A DNA stretch of 64,000 bases from Malus domestica (GCF_042453785.1 NC_091665.1:25573501-25637500), one strand, 5' to 3'. Shown: positions 10,941-24,416, numbered from the stretch's first letter. A program made the numbers and translations. Notes: generated by a model from the sequence alone, not told the origin.

Positions 10941-12733
10941 AACATCGTTAATCTGAATTAATAATTTTAAACTCTTTCTTAAGCTTAAACACGACCATGC
11001 ATGGCCATAAGGAAAAAGAGAAAGCACAAGAGGGAAAAAGAGGAAGAGATGGAATTTCTTATTTATCAAATTTTTTTTAATCTTTTTCAAAATAGATAGG
11101 TATATAAGAACAAAGTTGATTGGTATAAACCCTAACATATTCTGTTTAACATCCGCTTAGATTAAAAACGTTTGCAAACCCTAGATTTTTTTGTACCAGG
11201 AGTCAGAACAACATTGCAAACTAGTTAACAAAGTTGGCCAATTTGAAGATTGTTTCGAAACTAGCAAATTCTATCTTGGTAGACATTTGGGACCCTTTTC
11301 CACAAAACCCTTCAATATTTCAGTGGGCTATCTGTCCATACATATCTGTGTATGTATATATACAGTTTTACAGAGGTAGTGCACTGCCCTCCATCTGGGT
11401 TGTAATGTAACCACATGACAAAGTATTATCATTATGTCTTCTTCGTTCAAGTTAAAATCAAGTGAAGGCCATCTGTTTATTCGAGAAAAAGTGACTCAGC
11501 TGAGAGAGAGAGAGGGGGAGAGTCAACAATCACTTTCACTTTTCTCTCTGTAAGTCTCTGTGAACTCTGAAATCCCTCACACTCAAGTCGTGGAGGGGGG
11601 CAAACTGCCATGAAATCTTGTTAAAAAAAGAATGTTAGGCCATTGCCACTTTTAAGGTCTTCTCTTTTCTTTAATCACCGTTGGTATATAAATGTTTTTT
11701 GTCCAAATTAAAAGAGAAACTCTTCTAAGAAGTAAGAACCAAGAAGATTGTGTATGTCACTTTTGTATTTTTCTTCAATAGTACGTAGCATTGAGCAATG
11801 CAGAAAATGAATGGCTGAGATTGAAAATATAAGATCTCTTGCTAAAACACCTGTTTCACTTAGTGCTGCATAGTTTTGAAACCAGGCCTGTCACATTTAT
11901 AATTTTTTTTTAAGTCATGGTATATGTTTGTATAATCATTTCATAAATACTAAGTTTCTACTAGAAGAAACTATTCCTCGTTACTTAAAAATTTCAGTTT
12001 GACACGTTTGCTGCAATTCTTTTTATGTTTTTAACAAAATATTTATGCATTTGATTAGGCTGTTTTTTAGAACTAATAATGAGAATTCGAGCAGTGTTGA
12101 GATCACATATAATACTGAGACAATTTGGTCTAATGCCTTGAACTAGGGATAAGTGTTAAAATTAATAATTAAAAACAACAAAGTCTTTGAAGTCAAATAA
12201 AGGATCTTGTGAGAATATACACACTGCCCTAACAATCTTTAAAGCCTAAAGTTTTGGTAACTTTGTGCAGCGGGTTTCTGATTGAGGATCTCCTTTAATT
12301 TCTTCCACAAAGCACACATATATAGTGAGGAACTATGAATCATAATATTCTTATAGGAATATGGGAAAGCTAATTTTATCAGGAACTGTAGAATCAAATC
12401 CCCAGAATCCATGTAACTACTAAGAGGATGTGTCGGAGGGGATGATAATTTTCATGCCACTACTGGTACCTACTGCACTTGAAATGTGGGTCTCGTTGTA
12501 AAAGAACACACTTATTGGGCTTGGCTGGACCCCTTAGACACATCAAATAAAAGAAGGCAATGGGACCATTTCTGATTCACTGCATCGCAATCATACAAAT
12601 AATGAACTGAAGTAAAAGCAAACTAGTTAATTTGACCTCCATCACATGCTTAACCAGCTAATTTTGCCCGAAATGAAAGAAACTTGTAGACGTGAGTGTA
12701 GTCGTATTGGTTAAAAGACTGTGCTATCTCTTA
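10941..12733. other. Intergenic, no gene seen
   Basis: No coding exons are supported. A GA-rich stretch (about 11500-11525) and short open frames are present but show no codon signature or family match. Confidence 0.6.
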
Positions 12734-13771
12734 TAGTATCTCTAATGGAGTCCCTAAACAAGAACAACTACTATATAAAATGAGTATAAAACAAATATAT
12801 GGACAAAATGACTTTCCAATGGGTCGGAAAGTGAGTCCCTAAAGTATAGGGACTGACCGGATACTTAGTGTATGTACCCATATATAAAGATTGTCTAGGG
12901 ACTGAAATGGTGGACCCGTTAGGACAATTTAAGTGGTAAAGCTAGCCCACCCAAATGAGCGTTGCTGTGCAGCATGAACTCCAAAAGGATTTTTTGCATG
13001 AAGAAAGGGAAATTTTGGACCTGGGGAATTTTGGATCTTAGGGTAGGTATCATTTTTACTCAAAAACGTTTTAGGTTAAAATATATCATCTATGGTTTAG
13101 AAAATATTTTAAATGTCTACAGTAGAAAATGAAATGACTATTAATCTAAGCTGAAACATAAAATTATTTATTCACTAGAATCAAATTATTTAAACTAAGT
13201 ATTAAGTTAATGTTTTGTTCATTAGGTATTGAATCAATGTATCTTTTAATTAATAGTAAGCTAATGGCCATCTTTCCGTGTCTCTAATTATTCCTTATAT
13301 TTTCATTGACCTAGTTTAATTAAAAGAAAAAAGAAAAAAAAAGAACGAGGTTAGCACATTACAATATATGAACCTTAGTTTTTTTTTTTTTTTTTTCTCA
13401 TTATGTGCCCAACTACGTACCTAATCATTTGCAAGGGCAAACCTAATAATGAAGCAATTCTAATTCTGTTTTTGTGAAGAAAAAATTTGGTATCAGAATT
13501 TGAATGTTTTTTGGCTAAAATGTTCACAAAAATATTTTACAAGAAAGTAATGTTAAATTAATTCAAAAAAGTTTAACATAAACATAAAATGTGCACCTAA
13601 TCAAATTATCACATAAAATCATAAAAACCTTAAATTTAGGGATTCTACTGTAAGGACTTTCCCATTAGAGACAATATTCCTTTAGGGACAAAGATTCCCT
13701 TTAAGTCTTTAAATGAGTACTCAAAGGTGGTGGTGGGAGTTTCTAAATAGGGACTCCCATTGAAGATGTTC
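12734..13771. mobile_element. Non-autonomous TIR element, probably PIF/Harbinger-like
   Basis: The ends are imperfect inverted repeats of about 21 bases: TAGTATCTCTAATGGAGTCC on the left, and GAACATCTTCAATGGGAGTC when the right end is read inward. Both ends are bordered by TTA (12731-12733 and 13772-13774), the usual target duplication of this superfamily. Further inward both arms contain GGACT/AGTCCC motifs. No coding region is seen in the 1038 bases. Confidence 0.7.
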
Positions 13772-13774
13772 TTA

Positions 13775-15695
13775 TGCACTTGATTTCGAACTATTTTTTC
13801 TCAAATTAGATTAGAGTGAAATATCACTTGTACAAAAGAAAAAAAAGAAGGAAAGAAAGATATCCATGTTTGTGTATTTTCCGAAATACTTAACAAATAG
13901 TTGGGATGTTACATATCAGTTGTAAAGTGACAGGCGCATGTATCTAGGAAATACAATGAAAACTAAGTAAATAATATTTTTTAACTACACCTTAAGTAAT
14001 AACCTACTAAAGTTATAAAATTGATTTGATCACAATTTTATGACTTTATAGAAGTTAGATGAAAAACAAAGTAGGCATAACAAATTAACGAACAATTACT
14101 ACAAAACTATGAATATAATTTATAACGAAGAATGCCGAGACGGCTACAAATTGAGAACTGCATCTTGACTAACTTACTTCTCAAACTAAAATTCTAATTA
14201 TATTTATAGCAACAAAAACCTAAGAAACCCTATTGCGTAATGCCAAAAATACTCTAATACAAAAACAAATCAAATCAAATATCTAATTAACTTCCTAAAT
14301 ATACCTAATAAATTCCAAACATTACTGTATTCAAATTGTTGTAAGAATAATTCTTGAGATTTCTGGACCTGCATGTCAATGGACAAAAACAGACAACAAT
14401 ATGGAGCAAGGAATGAGTCCCATGCTAGTGTTATTCACTCTAAAACTCCAAAAGAGAAAAGAGAAAAGAGATCATAAGGAAAACACAGCCTAAAGAAAAT
14501 GACCCAACTCTATAATTGTGCTTGTCCTTTGCTTTATATATACCACTTGAGATTTTAGATTTGAGACTTGAGATTTGATTACCATAGGTAAGACAGAAAC
14601 GGTAAGAAGTGAAACAAAAAGAAAATATGTGTGTGTAAATTCTACTCATAGTTCATAATTGTATTGATAAGAAGGAGAGTGACTAAGAAAAGTGAGTGTG
14701 ATCATTTAGAGAATATGACACAAGAACCATATATAAATAGCAAATTGTTTTGTGGCTTTCAAAAATTTTGATTTTTTTCGATTTCATGATGATTCTTTTG
14801 AAATGCAAAAACATTTATATCTATATATTGGTTTTTCATTTGTTTCTCTCAATGCTATGAGAGGTTTTCGGATATGCAACATTATCTCGAATAAAACCCT
14901 AATTCGTGAATTTTCCACAAAATTTGTATAATGTTGTCACCGATATATATTTAAGGTGGTAAAAAAAAAAAAATCAATTGGCTAAATCGTAGGACTACAT
15001 CACACTCATTACATTGGTTGTCAAACTGAAAAAAGTCTTATTGTCCTTTATCTTTAGTTCCTTTGACCGGTAGATAGGCTGAGATGAAAAACTCAAAAAA
15101 TAAAAAATAAAAAACTCAAAAGGACACGAGCACGCACGGTCACATGCAATGCAAAGCAAAAAAGAAGATGAAACAACACCAGTTAGAAAACAAAACCCCA
15201 GAAGCAGAAAAAATTATTAGAAAATTATTCAAACACCATTAGCTTTCTCACATATGGGAAAGAAAAATTAAATTCCACAGTGCACTGACACAGGTACATT
15301 TTGTCTTTTGGACCATTGAGGAAATGATGGTGGGTGATGAGGTGATGGTAGCCTTTCAAAGTTGGGTGCTTTGATGGATTTATGATTGGTCCCTCCAAGC
15401 CAGCTAAAACCCTATAGCTCTTACACATGACATATTCGGATATTCCACCAATTTGCTATCCACTTCGCACAAGAAAAAACCCTAATCATCTTTTTTCTCG
15501 ATCCATATATTTATACTAATGAATTGTCTCCCAGTGGCACCTACATGATAGAAACCCACTTCTGCCAGCTCCAAAAACTTACAGAATTTGAAGATTGTTT
15601 TGCAGCAACTAGAGAGAAGGGAGCTGTATACCATGCAGGCAGCACTGTTTCAATCATTGTATGTTCATCTATGAAATGGGATTTTGAGATAATGA
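13775..15695. other. Intergenic, no gene seen
   Basis: AT-rich sequence with simple A and T runs. No gene or complete mobile element could be supported. Confidence 0.55.
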
Positions 15696-15699
15696 CTAA

Positions 15700-15815
15700 A
15701 AGATATTCTTTTTTTTTTTAACAAGGAATATTGAAGGACGAGGATTTGAACACATAACTTTGGTAACGTATGTAAATGTTCTTAACAACTTAAGCTACAC
15801 GCACTTTGAAATGAA
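15700..15815 (-). mobile_element. tRNA-derived SINE-like remnant
   Basis: Read on the minus strand, GTGTAGCTTAAGTTGTTAAG resembles a tRNA A box. It is followed about 30 bases later by GTGTTCAAATCCTCG, a B-box-like sequence, and then a T-rich tail on the plus strand. A second, more diverged copy of the same order lies at about 15895-15985. Confidence 0.5.
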
Positions 15816-15894
15816 GTTATACTTATATGGAACATTGTTTCAACCATTGTTTGCTATGTATGAGATGGGATGTTGAGAAAAAAACTATAAGGAT

Positions 15895-15985
15895 TTCCTG
15901 TTTTTTATACAAGCCATACCGAGGGAGGGAGGAATTGAATTAGTGCATGATTTATTGCTTTTAACAACTTCAACTACAAACACAT
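15895..15985 (-). mobile_element. Second, diverged SINE-like remnant
   Basis: It has the same arrangement as 15700-15815: TTTTAACAACTTCAACTAC pairs with the A-box part and GAGGAATTGAA with the B-box part on the minus strand. The bases before both copies are also similar (about 15640-15710 and 15830-15895), suggesting an old local duplication. Confidence 0.45.
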
Positions 15986-17306
15986 TGCAAATAGTTATTC
16001 ATAATATAGTATAATAAGATCTTCATCTTCCTTATTTTTGAGGGCTTAAAACTAAAACCTTATTTGTTTTAATTTTGAATCATTGTTGTTCATAAAATTT
16101 GAACTAAAAATCTTTTTTGCCCCAAACGAAATGATCTTTGTCTTTAAAATTAAATGTTGTGAGTACTAGGGTAGGGGCAACTAGGTTGGGAAAAAACACG
16201 TGTTGCATGTAACAAAAGGCAACTTATTTGACCAACCAACTAGACAAACAGAGGAGGCAAATACAAATCCCCTCCTATGAAAAGTAACTTTGATAATACA
16301 AGGATGATTTAGATTGCCCCCCCTAGTAATAATAACTTTTAGCGTTAATGCAGAATAGGGAGGATGGAGGGTAGAGATCAGATTCCTCAACCATCACCTA
16401 AATTACCACTTTTAGCCTACCTTCACACCCTCCTATCATCTGATAATTTGATAGAGATAGAAGTAGTAGGGCAAAAATCAGTAAAACAGTCAACCCTAGG
16501 CTCAAATCTTCACCAGGGACTTTTCTCAGGTCCCTCAAATTTTGCCATTATTTCACTTTTGGTTACTTTTTCTCCAATTCACAATATCCCAAACACTTGC
16601 AGCCAAAATAACTACTTGCATATGGAAAATAATTTCCGCAATCCTGTTTTCTTCTTATGGACTCTTCTCTTTATTTTTGTCTCTTGATCATGCTTTTGTT
16701 CAATCTAAAGACTAGAAAAGGAGAGCAAAGTGTTAGATGAGAAAAATAGAATGCGAAAATCATTTCCCTTAGCATATTTGGGAGGGAAAGGAAAAAAGCA
16801 CCGAAGGATGTGTGAGTTGAATTCCACACAAAGGTCAATTTTCAACTGTTGCAGCTTCAGTTGGAACCCATAAAATCTTGGGCGTGGTCCTTGGGCCATT
16901 GTGTGATATTTATCAAAAACAAAAGAAAAAATCGGGCCTTGCATATATTTCATTGGGGCTTGAAAGTTGCAATCTATGAACATAAATAGGAGGCAATAAC
17001 AGCAGCGCAAGTAGTGCCATTTGTATTTAACTTGGCCAAGAAGAAAAGTTGACATCTTGAATATCACTGCAATTTTTCACGGGATAGTATCAAGTTATCA
17101 ACAGAAATTGATGCTCATAAAAAGTAGGCAACAGATCTTATGAACACAGAAATTTGAAAGCATTGCTCCAAAATTTTGCCAGGGAGATGCTATAGAAAAC
17201 TACGAGTACCCAATTGAAGCGTAATACCTCTGCATGAGTTAATCGGTATCATCGGACTTGTCGATACATACATCACTTCATTTACAATTATACAATACTC
17301 TTTGGA
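15986..17306. other. Intergenic region downstream of HCF244
   Basis: No exon with family similarity is visible. The last few hundred bases lie 3' of the minus-strand HCF244 stop codon and probably hold its 3' UTR. Confidence 0.5.
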
Positions 17307-20099
17307 TCAGAAGTAAATATCAGATTGCTTTGATTGTGCTTTGATATCTTTCAATTTCTTCAATATGTTGGTAAAGTAGTCCTGCAAATATTTCTCCAGT
17401 GTAACTATATCTTTTCCGTCAACCCCAAGAAGACCATATGTTTCGCTCATTGGAACAGAGAAAACAGTATCGCTTGAAAGAACCTACAAATGCCAAAACA
17501 CAGGGCATTAGCCCTCTCCGTTAGAACAAACAGTGTATAAGAACTTCTTTTCAGAATGCAAATGTTGTAAAACAACAATTACAATGCAAATTACAATATT
17601 TCAAAAATATAATAACTTGTTTTACGTAAATGACTGTCAAAACCATATTAAGAACTTACCTCTGAAAATGCCAATCTATCAGCAACATCATTTGTCCACT
17701 CAAACAGCCTAGTTAGCTGACGGGTTACTCTCAGGACAGAAACTGGGACAGTAGTTATATTTGCCTCTTGCCCCGCAAACCTTTCGCACAACGTTATTAC
17801 CTACAAGAAAAAGGCATGTTCACAAGAACGTGACAATGGGGGTGAGGCACAGCGAGAGGATTTAAGAACAATGATGGGCTTCTGGTGGTAAACTATTCTC
17901 ATTCACCTCTTGGGTTGTCCATGCACGAGGGCCAGCAAATGTGAGAAGCTTCCCATTGACTTTCTCATTTCTTAAAGCTATAAAGGTCAGGCGAGCTACA
18001 TCCTAATACACACACAAAAAAAAAAGTGTTCAGATACCATGATGACATGAAGAAAAAAAATGGTAATCCTTAGATTAACCAGGTAAATGGTCAATGCATA
18101 GTTAACCTGGGTGTCCATGTAAGCAATCCTTGTGGGGGCGTCTGTTCCCCATACCGATTTCTCTTCTAATATAGGCACTGCATACTGTCCAATAATCCCC
18201 TGAGAAAGTAAAAACGAAAAGATAAGCATTTTCACTTAGTAGTTAGTACTACATTAACGAGGCAAGGATAACTAGCATACATAAATATTGATTGTTGTAT
18301 GAAATCACGTCTTTGGAAAGATTCCCTTCTGAGCTATAAACAATTCTCCAGGTATATGCATATAACCTTTTCAGGGTGTGTGCTTGGTTGCATGCCTGTT
18401 TTTGTCAAGTGAATGATATTTATACATGCTACTTTTTATAAATCTATCCAGTTTAATTGGTCTTTCTGATAAAGAAATGATAGGGGTTGGACGAGTGCTA
18501 CATGAGAACGAGAACATTAAGAAGATACGGAAATTAATTTGAAACATCAAGCTGTCAGGGAAAGCAAAAATTTGGATACGCCAGTAACAAGATAATAAAA
18601 GAGGAAGTTTAAGTGAAACTTACTTGCATGAATCCACATAAACGAATTATGATGTGATTTATGCCTGAATCTTGGAGAAACTTTTCAGTGCAATACTTGA
18701 TCTCCATAAGTGGAACTTCGGGATGCTGGTCACAGTTGTGGATGGAATAGAATACAAATTTTTGGATCCCCATTGCTTTTGCACATTGTATAAGAGCAAC
18801 TTTTCCCTCCCAATCTACCTAAATAGAACAAATGGGTAGATAAGTCCAAAAGAGAGGGACACAGAAGTAAGTCTGGTATGTTTACTGCAACATATAAAAT
18901 AACTTCATGATCTCTGAAGACCTGAAGATGGATACACGAATCTCTTAACAACTCTCTAAATTCAGCCGGAGCATTTATTTAAAGGTTGAACACAGACCTT
19001 TTCTAATTTCTTTGAGTTTCTTTGTTGAACAAGGAATAACATAAATACACAAAAAGCTTCCTTTTTGACAATGCCACAATACTGTAATGCAATTAGGAAA
19101 GGAAAGGTAGACGATGATATTCTTTGAACTACATATGCAATGAATGAACCGAACCAGTGATAGCTTCAAAAGATGATCCACACATGGGAATTAATTTCTA
19201 GGCTGATTACAAAAACTATTAATGTACAGAAACTCACCTTTTTTATGGGCTCTTCGGGACGGCCCGTCGCACAATCGATGATTGTGTGAATCCCTACCAA
19301 TGTAGCAGGTATGGTCTCTGGTTTGCTAAGGTCTGCCTGCTCACCACAACACATTCATTCATCAAACCACTTGAAATTTCAAAAAAACAAAAAAAACAAT
19401 AAAAAGAAAACAAAAAACAAAATGTCTCCAACTTCTAAATACTTACTATATAAATAACAAGAACCCAAGTAGGATTAAGCCAATTTACATATAAGAATTA
19501 CTGAATCATAGTGAAAATTTCGAGATTTATATAAGATTATAAGAGTTGGTGAATTGGAATTACATTCACAACGGTAGCACCCCAATCTCTGAGGAAATCA
19601 GCAGGGGCTGGTCTCGGCCTAACCAAGCACCTAACATCATAGCCTTCATCAAGTGCTCTCCTCACAATCTGCCTCCCCAGAGTCCCGGTGGCGCCGACCA
19701 CTAGTATGCTGGTGGGTCTGACGGGTGTCCCCGGAGCAAGATTCACAGCCCCAGCTCCCGCCCTGGCCGTACATTTCATGAAACGCCGCGTATTGGTCCC
19801 TGCACACATAAATCAACAATTAAAAAATGGGTTCTTTTCAAATTTGAAAATAAATAATGGGTGCTTTTCAAATTTGTGAAATAAAGTGGAAAAAGTAAAG
19901 CTTTCCAGTTGAAGCGAGAAGGAGACGAACCAGTGGCGGTGGAGGTGGAAGAAGATGACGAAGGAAGGAGATGGTCCGGAGCTAAAGTCCGGCACCATGA
20001 GAGTGAGGCTGGGAACGACAGCGTTTTGGAGTCGTAGTGATGGAGGTTTCCGGGTGTTGGCAGCTGGGTAGGAAGCCTCCAAGCCATTGCCATTTTCAA
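17307..20099 (-). CDS. HCF244: HCF244, photosystem II assembly factor (atypical SDR family)
   Basis: Eight exons join in frame with GT-AG borders to give 401 residues: 20099-19931, 19799-19564, 19336-19238, 18818-18624, 18199-18107, 18002-17907, 17800-17660 and 17483-17307 (stop TGA). The family's usual length is about 395 residues. Residues 1 to about 65 are Ser/Thr-rich, like a chloroplast transit peptide. The Rossmann dinucleotide motif GATGTLG is at 92-98 in [15 protein letters not shown]. Later conserved segments include [19 protein letters not shown] and [10 protein letters not shown]. The product is known to act at the thylakoid with OHP1/OHP2, promoting psbA (D1) synthesis and early photosystem II assembly; its cyanobacterial homologue is Ycf39. 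Met3 (20093) is an alternative start. I see no disabling change, and no functional link to its repeat-rich neighbours. Confidence 0.95.
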
Positions 20100-20300
20100 G
20101 CTTTCCCTTTGTCTGTCACTGACTGGACAGACTCTTCCATTTTACAGATAGAGAGACATGGAACGACGGAGCTCAGTGTTGCCACGTCCTTCCAAAGTGG
20201 ATTAGGATTTTCTGCCACTTGTCACATCTCATTCCGTCATCCGACCCGACCCTGGCAATATTCAATGTCATTTTGGGCCGACTTCTAAATGAAGCCCAAC
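20100..20300 (-). promoter_or_regulatory. Presumed 5' UTR and proximal promoter of HCF244
   Basis: This lies immediately upstream of the HCF244 start on the minus strand. It is pyrimidine-rich on the plus strand near the start and has GGGCC and CCCAAC motifs around 20270-20300, as found in many plant photosynthesis gene promoters. No TATA box was pinned down. Confidence 0.35.
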
Positions 20301-21101
20301 TAGTCGAGACAACGAGTGTCTATGTGAGAGTTGGGTTGATTTGATCAAATTCAAATGCTATGCATCGTTAATTTTGCTCCTTCTCTTTTTGGAAATTTTT
20401 TTTATTGTGCCGTAACACAAGCAGTATATATTATTTTATAAGTAGCGAATTTGATTCAAATTATTATTAGTACATTGTGAGGGTAAGCCTATTCCTTCTT
20501 CTTTACTATATATAATATCGTTTGTTAAGGAAAAAGAAATAGTGGCAATATGATCATTGAATTTAGGGAAATAGCAAAAAATCACTCATTTTCTTAATCT
20601 TTGGACTCAAATAGGACAAACTAGTCATGCATTCTATGCACAAAAGATAAATAACGAAAATACCCACATATAAATTGTAAAAACTCACGTCATTTTTTCA
20701 AAGGTTTTTTTCTTTGATTCAGAGATAGACCTTTCAAATATGAAGAAAGCGAACTCGTTCGCGAAACAATTTCCTTTGATTTAGTTGGATTCTTTCATGC
20801 CCATTCAAACTGCAATTTCCAAATCTTTGAAATATTTGAACCCAATCATATTTGGTACCAAATTCAAATTAATGAACTGCACCACAACTGGGAACTTTCG
20901 GAACCTTAACGTTGTTGAAATTCATATTCACTCTCGCTGCGAAAACATAAAGAATTGAAAAAATACCAAAAAAAAAAAGAACAAAAATGTAGATTTGGGA
21001 ACGAAAAATGTCAAGCAGCAAAATAGTCCATTAAAAAACAAATTAATGGAAGAAAAAAAGAAAAAGCAATATAAACTTTAAGAAATTCAGCCATTGATTA
21101 A
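20301..21101. other. Intergenic, no gene seen
   Basis: AT-rich sequence without recognised coding or mobile-element structure. Confidence 0.55.
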
Positions 21102-21473
21102 GGGCTGGTTTGGTATTGCTGTGCTTTGAAAAAAATCTGCTGTGAGAATAAGCGGCTGTGCTGTGAGAATAAGCGGCTGTAAAATAAATCAGCTAAGTGT
21201 TTGGTAAACTTTTTTGTAAAAGTGCTTTTGGAAAAAAAAAGCAGTCTGATAGTGGGTCTTTTCATTAAAGAAGCATTGTAGCTCCGTGTGCTTTGAAAAA
21301 AAGCCAGTTTTCCAAAGCTACAAATAGCAGCTTCAGCTTTTTCCTTTGATTTCAGCTTATTCTCACAGCAGCTTCTAAAATAAGCCATTTTTTCAGTTTA
21401 CCAAACACCTAAAACCTTCACAGCTTTTTTTCATGGGTGCTTTTTTTTAAGCACCTCACTCCCAAACTAGGTC
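21102..21473. mobile_element. Tourist-like MITE, 372 bp
   Basis: The ends GGGCTGGTTTGG and, read inward from the right, GACCTAGTTTGG are imperfect inverted repeats bordered by TAA on both sides (21099-21101 and 21474-21476). The arms are further self-complementary (AAGCAGCTT/AAGCTGC and GCTTATTCTCACAGCAG motifs), giving a foldback structure. A 26-base internal duplication containing TGTGAGAATAAGCGGC lies near 21140-21180. Confidence 0.75.
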
Positions 21474-21766
21474 TAAATTTGAGCAAATAAAAAGGCGAAG
21501 CTGCGAATCTGCTTTAATCCCGAGCCACAAACGGTGGGGCGGAGGGTGGCGACCTAGAATCTCATTTAAGAAGAGGGAGGTGGAAGACGAGGAGAGATGA
21601 ACCAGTGAGAGGTAAGGAACGTGGCGGTCGCAACGTTGGAGAAACGGTGAAGAGGAAGATGCGGAGAAATTGGACGAGAGAGATTGGTTTAGGATTCTTC
21701 GAGTTGGGAATTGGGCAATAGAGATTTTTGGAGAGAGAGAATGCTGATTGTGTCGGAGGAAATAAC
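21474..21766. other. GA/CT-skewed sequence of unknown origin
   Basis: The minus strand is CT-rich and resembles a plant 5' UTR or the first exon of a captured gene, but no protein family is recognisable. Confidence 0.35.
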
Positions 21767-22900
21767 TTTTTTTTTTTGGACCAAAAACGATAGCATAGGA
21801 TTTCATTAATCAACACCAAGTAAATACAAAGTGTCATTGGGTACATAATTCCAATTATCAATAAATTGATCCGGAATGAATTTGCACAAAGTAGACAAAT
21901 AACATTAAAACCCTAGTAGACACCCACAAGCTCAATCACACAGTCGCCAAGCGCACAAAACTACTAGTATAGATGTGTCACAATAAACGATAACAACAAC
22001 AGAGATATACCGATAGACACAACGGTCATCGCCGAATAGCGAGGCCACAAAAAATCATTGCAAAAGTGCGAGACCACAACAAAGTCATCGTTAGCAGATG
22101 AGACTCACAATAACAACGCACAAAGGTGAAGACCAAATTAGCCAAAACACCAGCGTCACCGTAGTGCACAAGGGCGACATGAACTAAACTACACCGAGAA
22201 AGATCCGATGAACAACTCAAAAGCAGGGGGACCAAAGCACTCATGCCTAGATCACCTACAAAATCTAAACAGTGGGACGCCCGCGTCCACGCTCAAGCTG
22301 AGCCGAGCCGAGTTGCAACAAAACAAGTCGCAACGAGCCGAGCCGCACTAAGATGCTCAAGCTGAGCCGAGCCCCAACGAGACGAACGCGCCAAGCTCCC
22401 AGACCAAGCCAAACCTCCAGAGCGGAGAGCACTGAAGCCATCGAGGAGGGAGACATCACCATGGAAACCGAGTTGAAGATGGGGGATCCCCTGCAGCACA
22501 TATATAAACCCCACACAAGGAAACGAGCGCCAATCAAAGAAAATCTTGAACAAGCAAGGCTCGGGTCGGGATATAGGGCATAAATCCATGTATATCTGCA
22601 CCCAAAATGGTGGGAGAGAAGCAATGGAGGGGAGATGAGGAAGTGAAAGGTCGAGAATGAGGGGTCGGAGTGAGGTGGTGGGAAGAAACGAGAATGGCGA
22701 GGGGATTAGGATGGTTGAGAAGGGGAAGAGGGGGGAAGGAAGGGAGGAAGAGCTAGGAAAGGGAGGGGAGAGGCTGCCACCGACCCCTAGCCATAGCCAG
22801 AGGCCGGCTACGAAGTGGGTGACGGCTAGGGTTTGTTGGAAGAGGGAAAGCTTTTTGTTGGGAGTAAAATGGTGCTTTTGTTGTTTATATACAGGCAATT
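21767..22900 (-). mobile_element. Possible non-LTR retroposon (LINE-like), truncated
   Basis: Read on the minus strand, the right-hand part ends with AATGAAATCCTATGCTATCG followed by an 11-base A run (plus-strand T run 21767-21777). This resembles the 3' end and poly-A tail of plant L1-type elements. The upstream GC-richer part (about 22265-22900) is open on the minus strand for about 200 codons, but the translation is low-complexity (Leu/Ser/Pro) and matches no LINE protein I can name. No target duplication was found. Confidence 0.35.
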
Positions 22901-23375
22901 AGGTCATTTCCAGTTTTAGAAAAATTCTATTTCTATCGTATTGTTGTGCATGTTGCGTGCATATCTCGAAAAATCCTATTTTAGTCTAAAAATTAAGAAA
23001 GTGGGCCCTTTTTTACTATTTCTCTTGAATTTAATTATTGCATATTCACTATGTTGAATATTGGCTTACTTTAAAGATACATCAATGTATGATGCACATT
23101 ATTAAATTTAACAGTTGAATATAGATGTGCTCCTAAGAATGTAAGTATTTTTGCTCACCACCATAAACTATAGTGTATGTTTACCATACACCTAATTAAT
23201 TGACACATGTCATTTCATTTAATCTTGGTTAATATTTTTAAAAATTGAAAAAGTAACATTTAGTATGAAAATTAACTAGAATTATGTGAAAGAACACATG
23301 TCAACGATTAGATGTATACATCATAATTATGATGTCAATGATTTTTCTTGGATAGTCGTCGTTCGTCTGTGTGTA
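22901..23375. other. Intergenic, no gene seen
   Basis: AT-rich sequence with no supported feature. Confidence 0.5.
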
Positions 23376-23560
23376 TCTCTATATATAAAGCCAAGCTTAA
23401 AGTGAATACTGTTTTTGGGGCCACAAGCTTCACAAAAAATAAGTGGACAAAAATGCCCCCAAAACAAAAATGTTCAAAAGCAATACAAAATAATGCATCA
23501 AAAGTGGTAGGGGTATTTTCATCATTTTAACAGTAATTTTTTTTTTCTTTCAAATAATTA
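23376..23560 (+). mobile_element. Helitron-like 5' terminus
   Basis: After an A at 23375 the sequence reads TCTCTATATATAAAGCC, close to the TC...TATATATACTAAAGCC start of the Helitron at 50401. A CACTGTT-like, GGGGCC-containing segment follows. No CTAG-type 3' end with the CCCGC hairpin was found before the LTR element at 23984, so only the 5' end is called. Confidence 0.5.
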
Positions 23561-23734
23561 GTACCTTACAATAGGCTAGCAATAATATGATTTAATTAGT
23601 TGTTCATTAAATATTATTTTCTCTATTTTTAAACATGTTCAAAACATCTTAAAAGGCTGTAATGCCGGTTATAAAAAAAGTATTTCGCACGCGGATAATA
23701 ATGTGATTAAATTAGTTGTCAAATGATTGTTTTT

Positions 23735-23960
23735 TTTTTTTTGAACAAACGATATTATCTACATTAAGGGGAGGGGGTGGGCTTAACCTCACAATGGGTT
23801 ACCAATAATGTGATTCAATTAGTTGTTTATTTGTTTTTTGTTTTTTTTTAACAAACAATATTATCTACATTAAGCGCCCGGGGGAGGGGGGTGGGGTGGG
23901 TTTAGCCTCACAATGCGCTAGCAATAATGTGATTCAATCAGTTGTTTATTAAATATTATT
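23735..23960 (-). mobile_element. Two adjacent 3' fragments of a Rosaceae-type SINE
   Basis: The segment with ATTATCTACATTAAG, then a G-rich run, CCTCACAATG and AATAATGTGATTCAATTAG occurs at about 23742-23830 and again at about 23850-23950. This is the body of the SINE seen in full at 36471-36616. The A- and B-box parts are missing from both. Confidence 0.6.
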
Positions 23961-23983
23961 TTCTCTATTCTTAATATAAATTA

Positions 23984-24398
23984 TGTTGGTACCATATATT
24001 GGGCCTCGTCTTTGGGCCTCATCCTTAAGCCCATGACCAATGTAAAAGGGGAGGGAGCCCTTATTCTATAAAAGGGACTCTCTCTCACCCTCATGAGTGA
24101 GACTGACATTAGGTCTCACCTTCACTAAGAGATCCAGAGACTCTTATCTCACATCCCTCACAATATAGAGGGCAATACCCTCTCAGCCAAACAGAGAGCA
24201 AAATGGCAAGGGCTACATCCACAGAGAGCTCCCTTGCCGATCTATTGTAATCCATACATACATACATAATCAACATCAGTGTGGACGTAGCCCAAACATT
24301 GGGGTGAACCACGATATATCTTTGTGTTCTTGTGCGTTTGTGTAATTCACGGCCGGATTTCTGTTGTACCAAAGTCCTCCGGATTTTGTGCATCAACA
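23984..24398 (+). repeat. 5' LTR
   Basis: 415 bases, TGTTGG...CAACA, containing a TATAAAAGGG box near 24068 and paired with 27055-27469. Confidence 0.92.
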
Positions 24399-24416
24399 TT
24401 TGGCGCTGTCTGTGGA
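24399..24416 (+). other. Primer-binding site region
   Basis: TTTGGCGCTGTCTGTGG follows the 5' LTR directly, in the style of plant Ty3/gypsy elements. Confidence 0.7.

Noticed and set aside
11191..15721. Two short frames at 11191 and 15524 that share a FEDCF motif
   Set aside because: Only about 30 bases around AATTTGAAGATTGTTT are similar. There are no splice signals or further homology, so this is not enough to call a gene or small RNA pair.
22293..22898. 201-codon minus-strand open frame
   Set aside because: The translation is low-complexity (Leu/Ser/Pro/Phe-rich) with no family motif, and overlapping frames on both strands are also open because of GC-skewed sequence.
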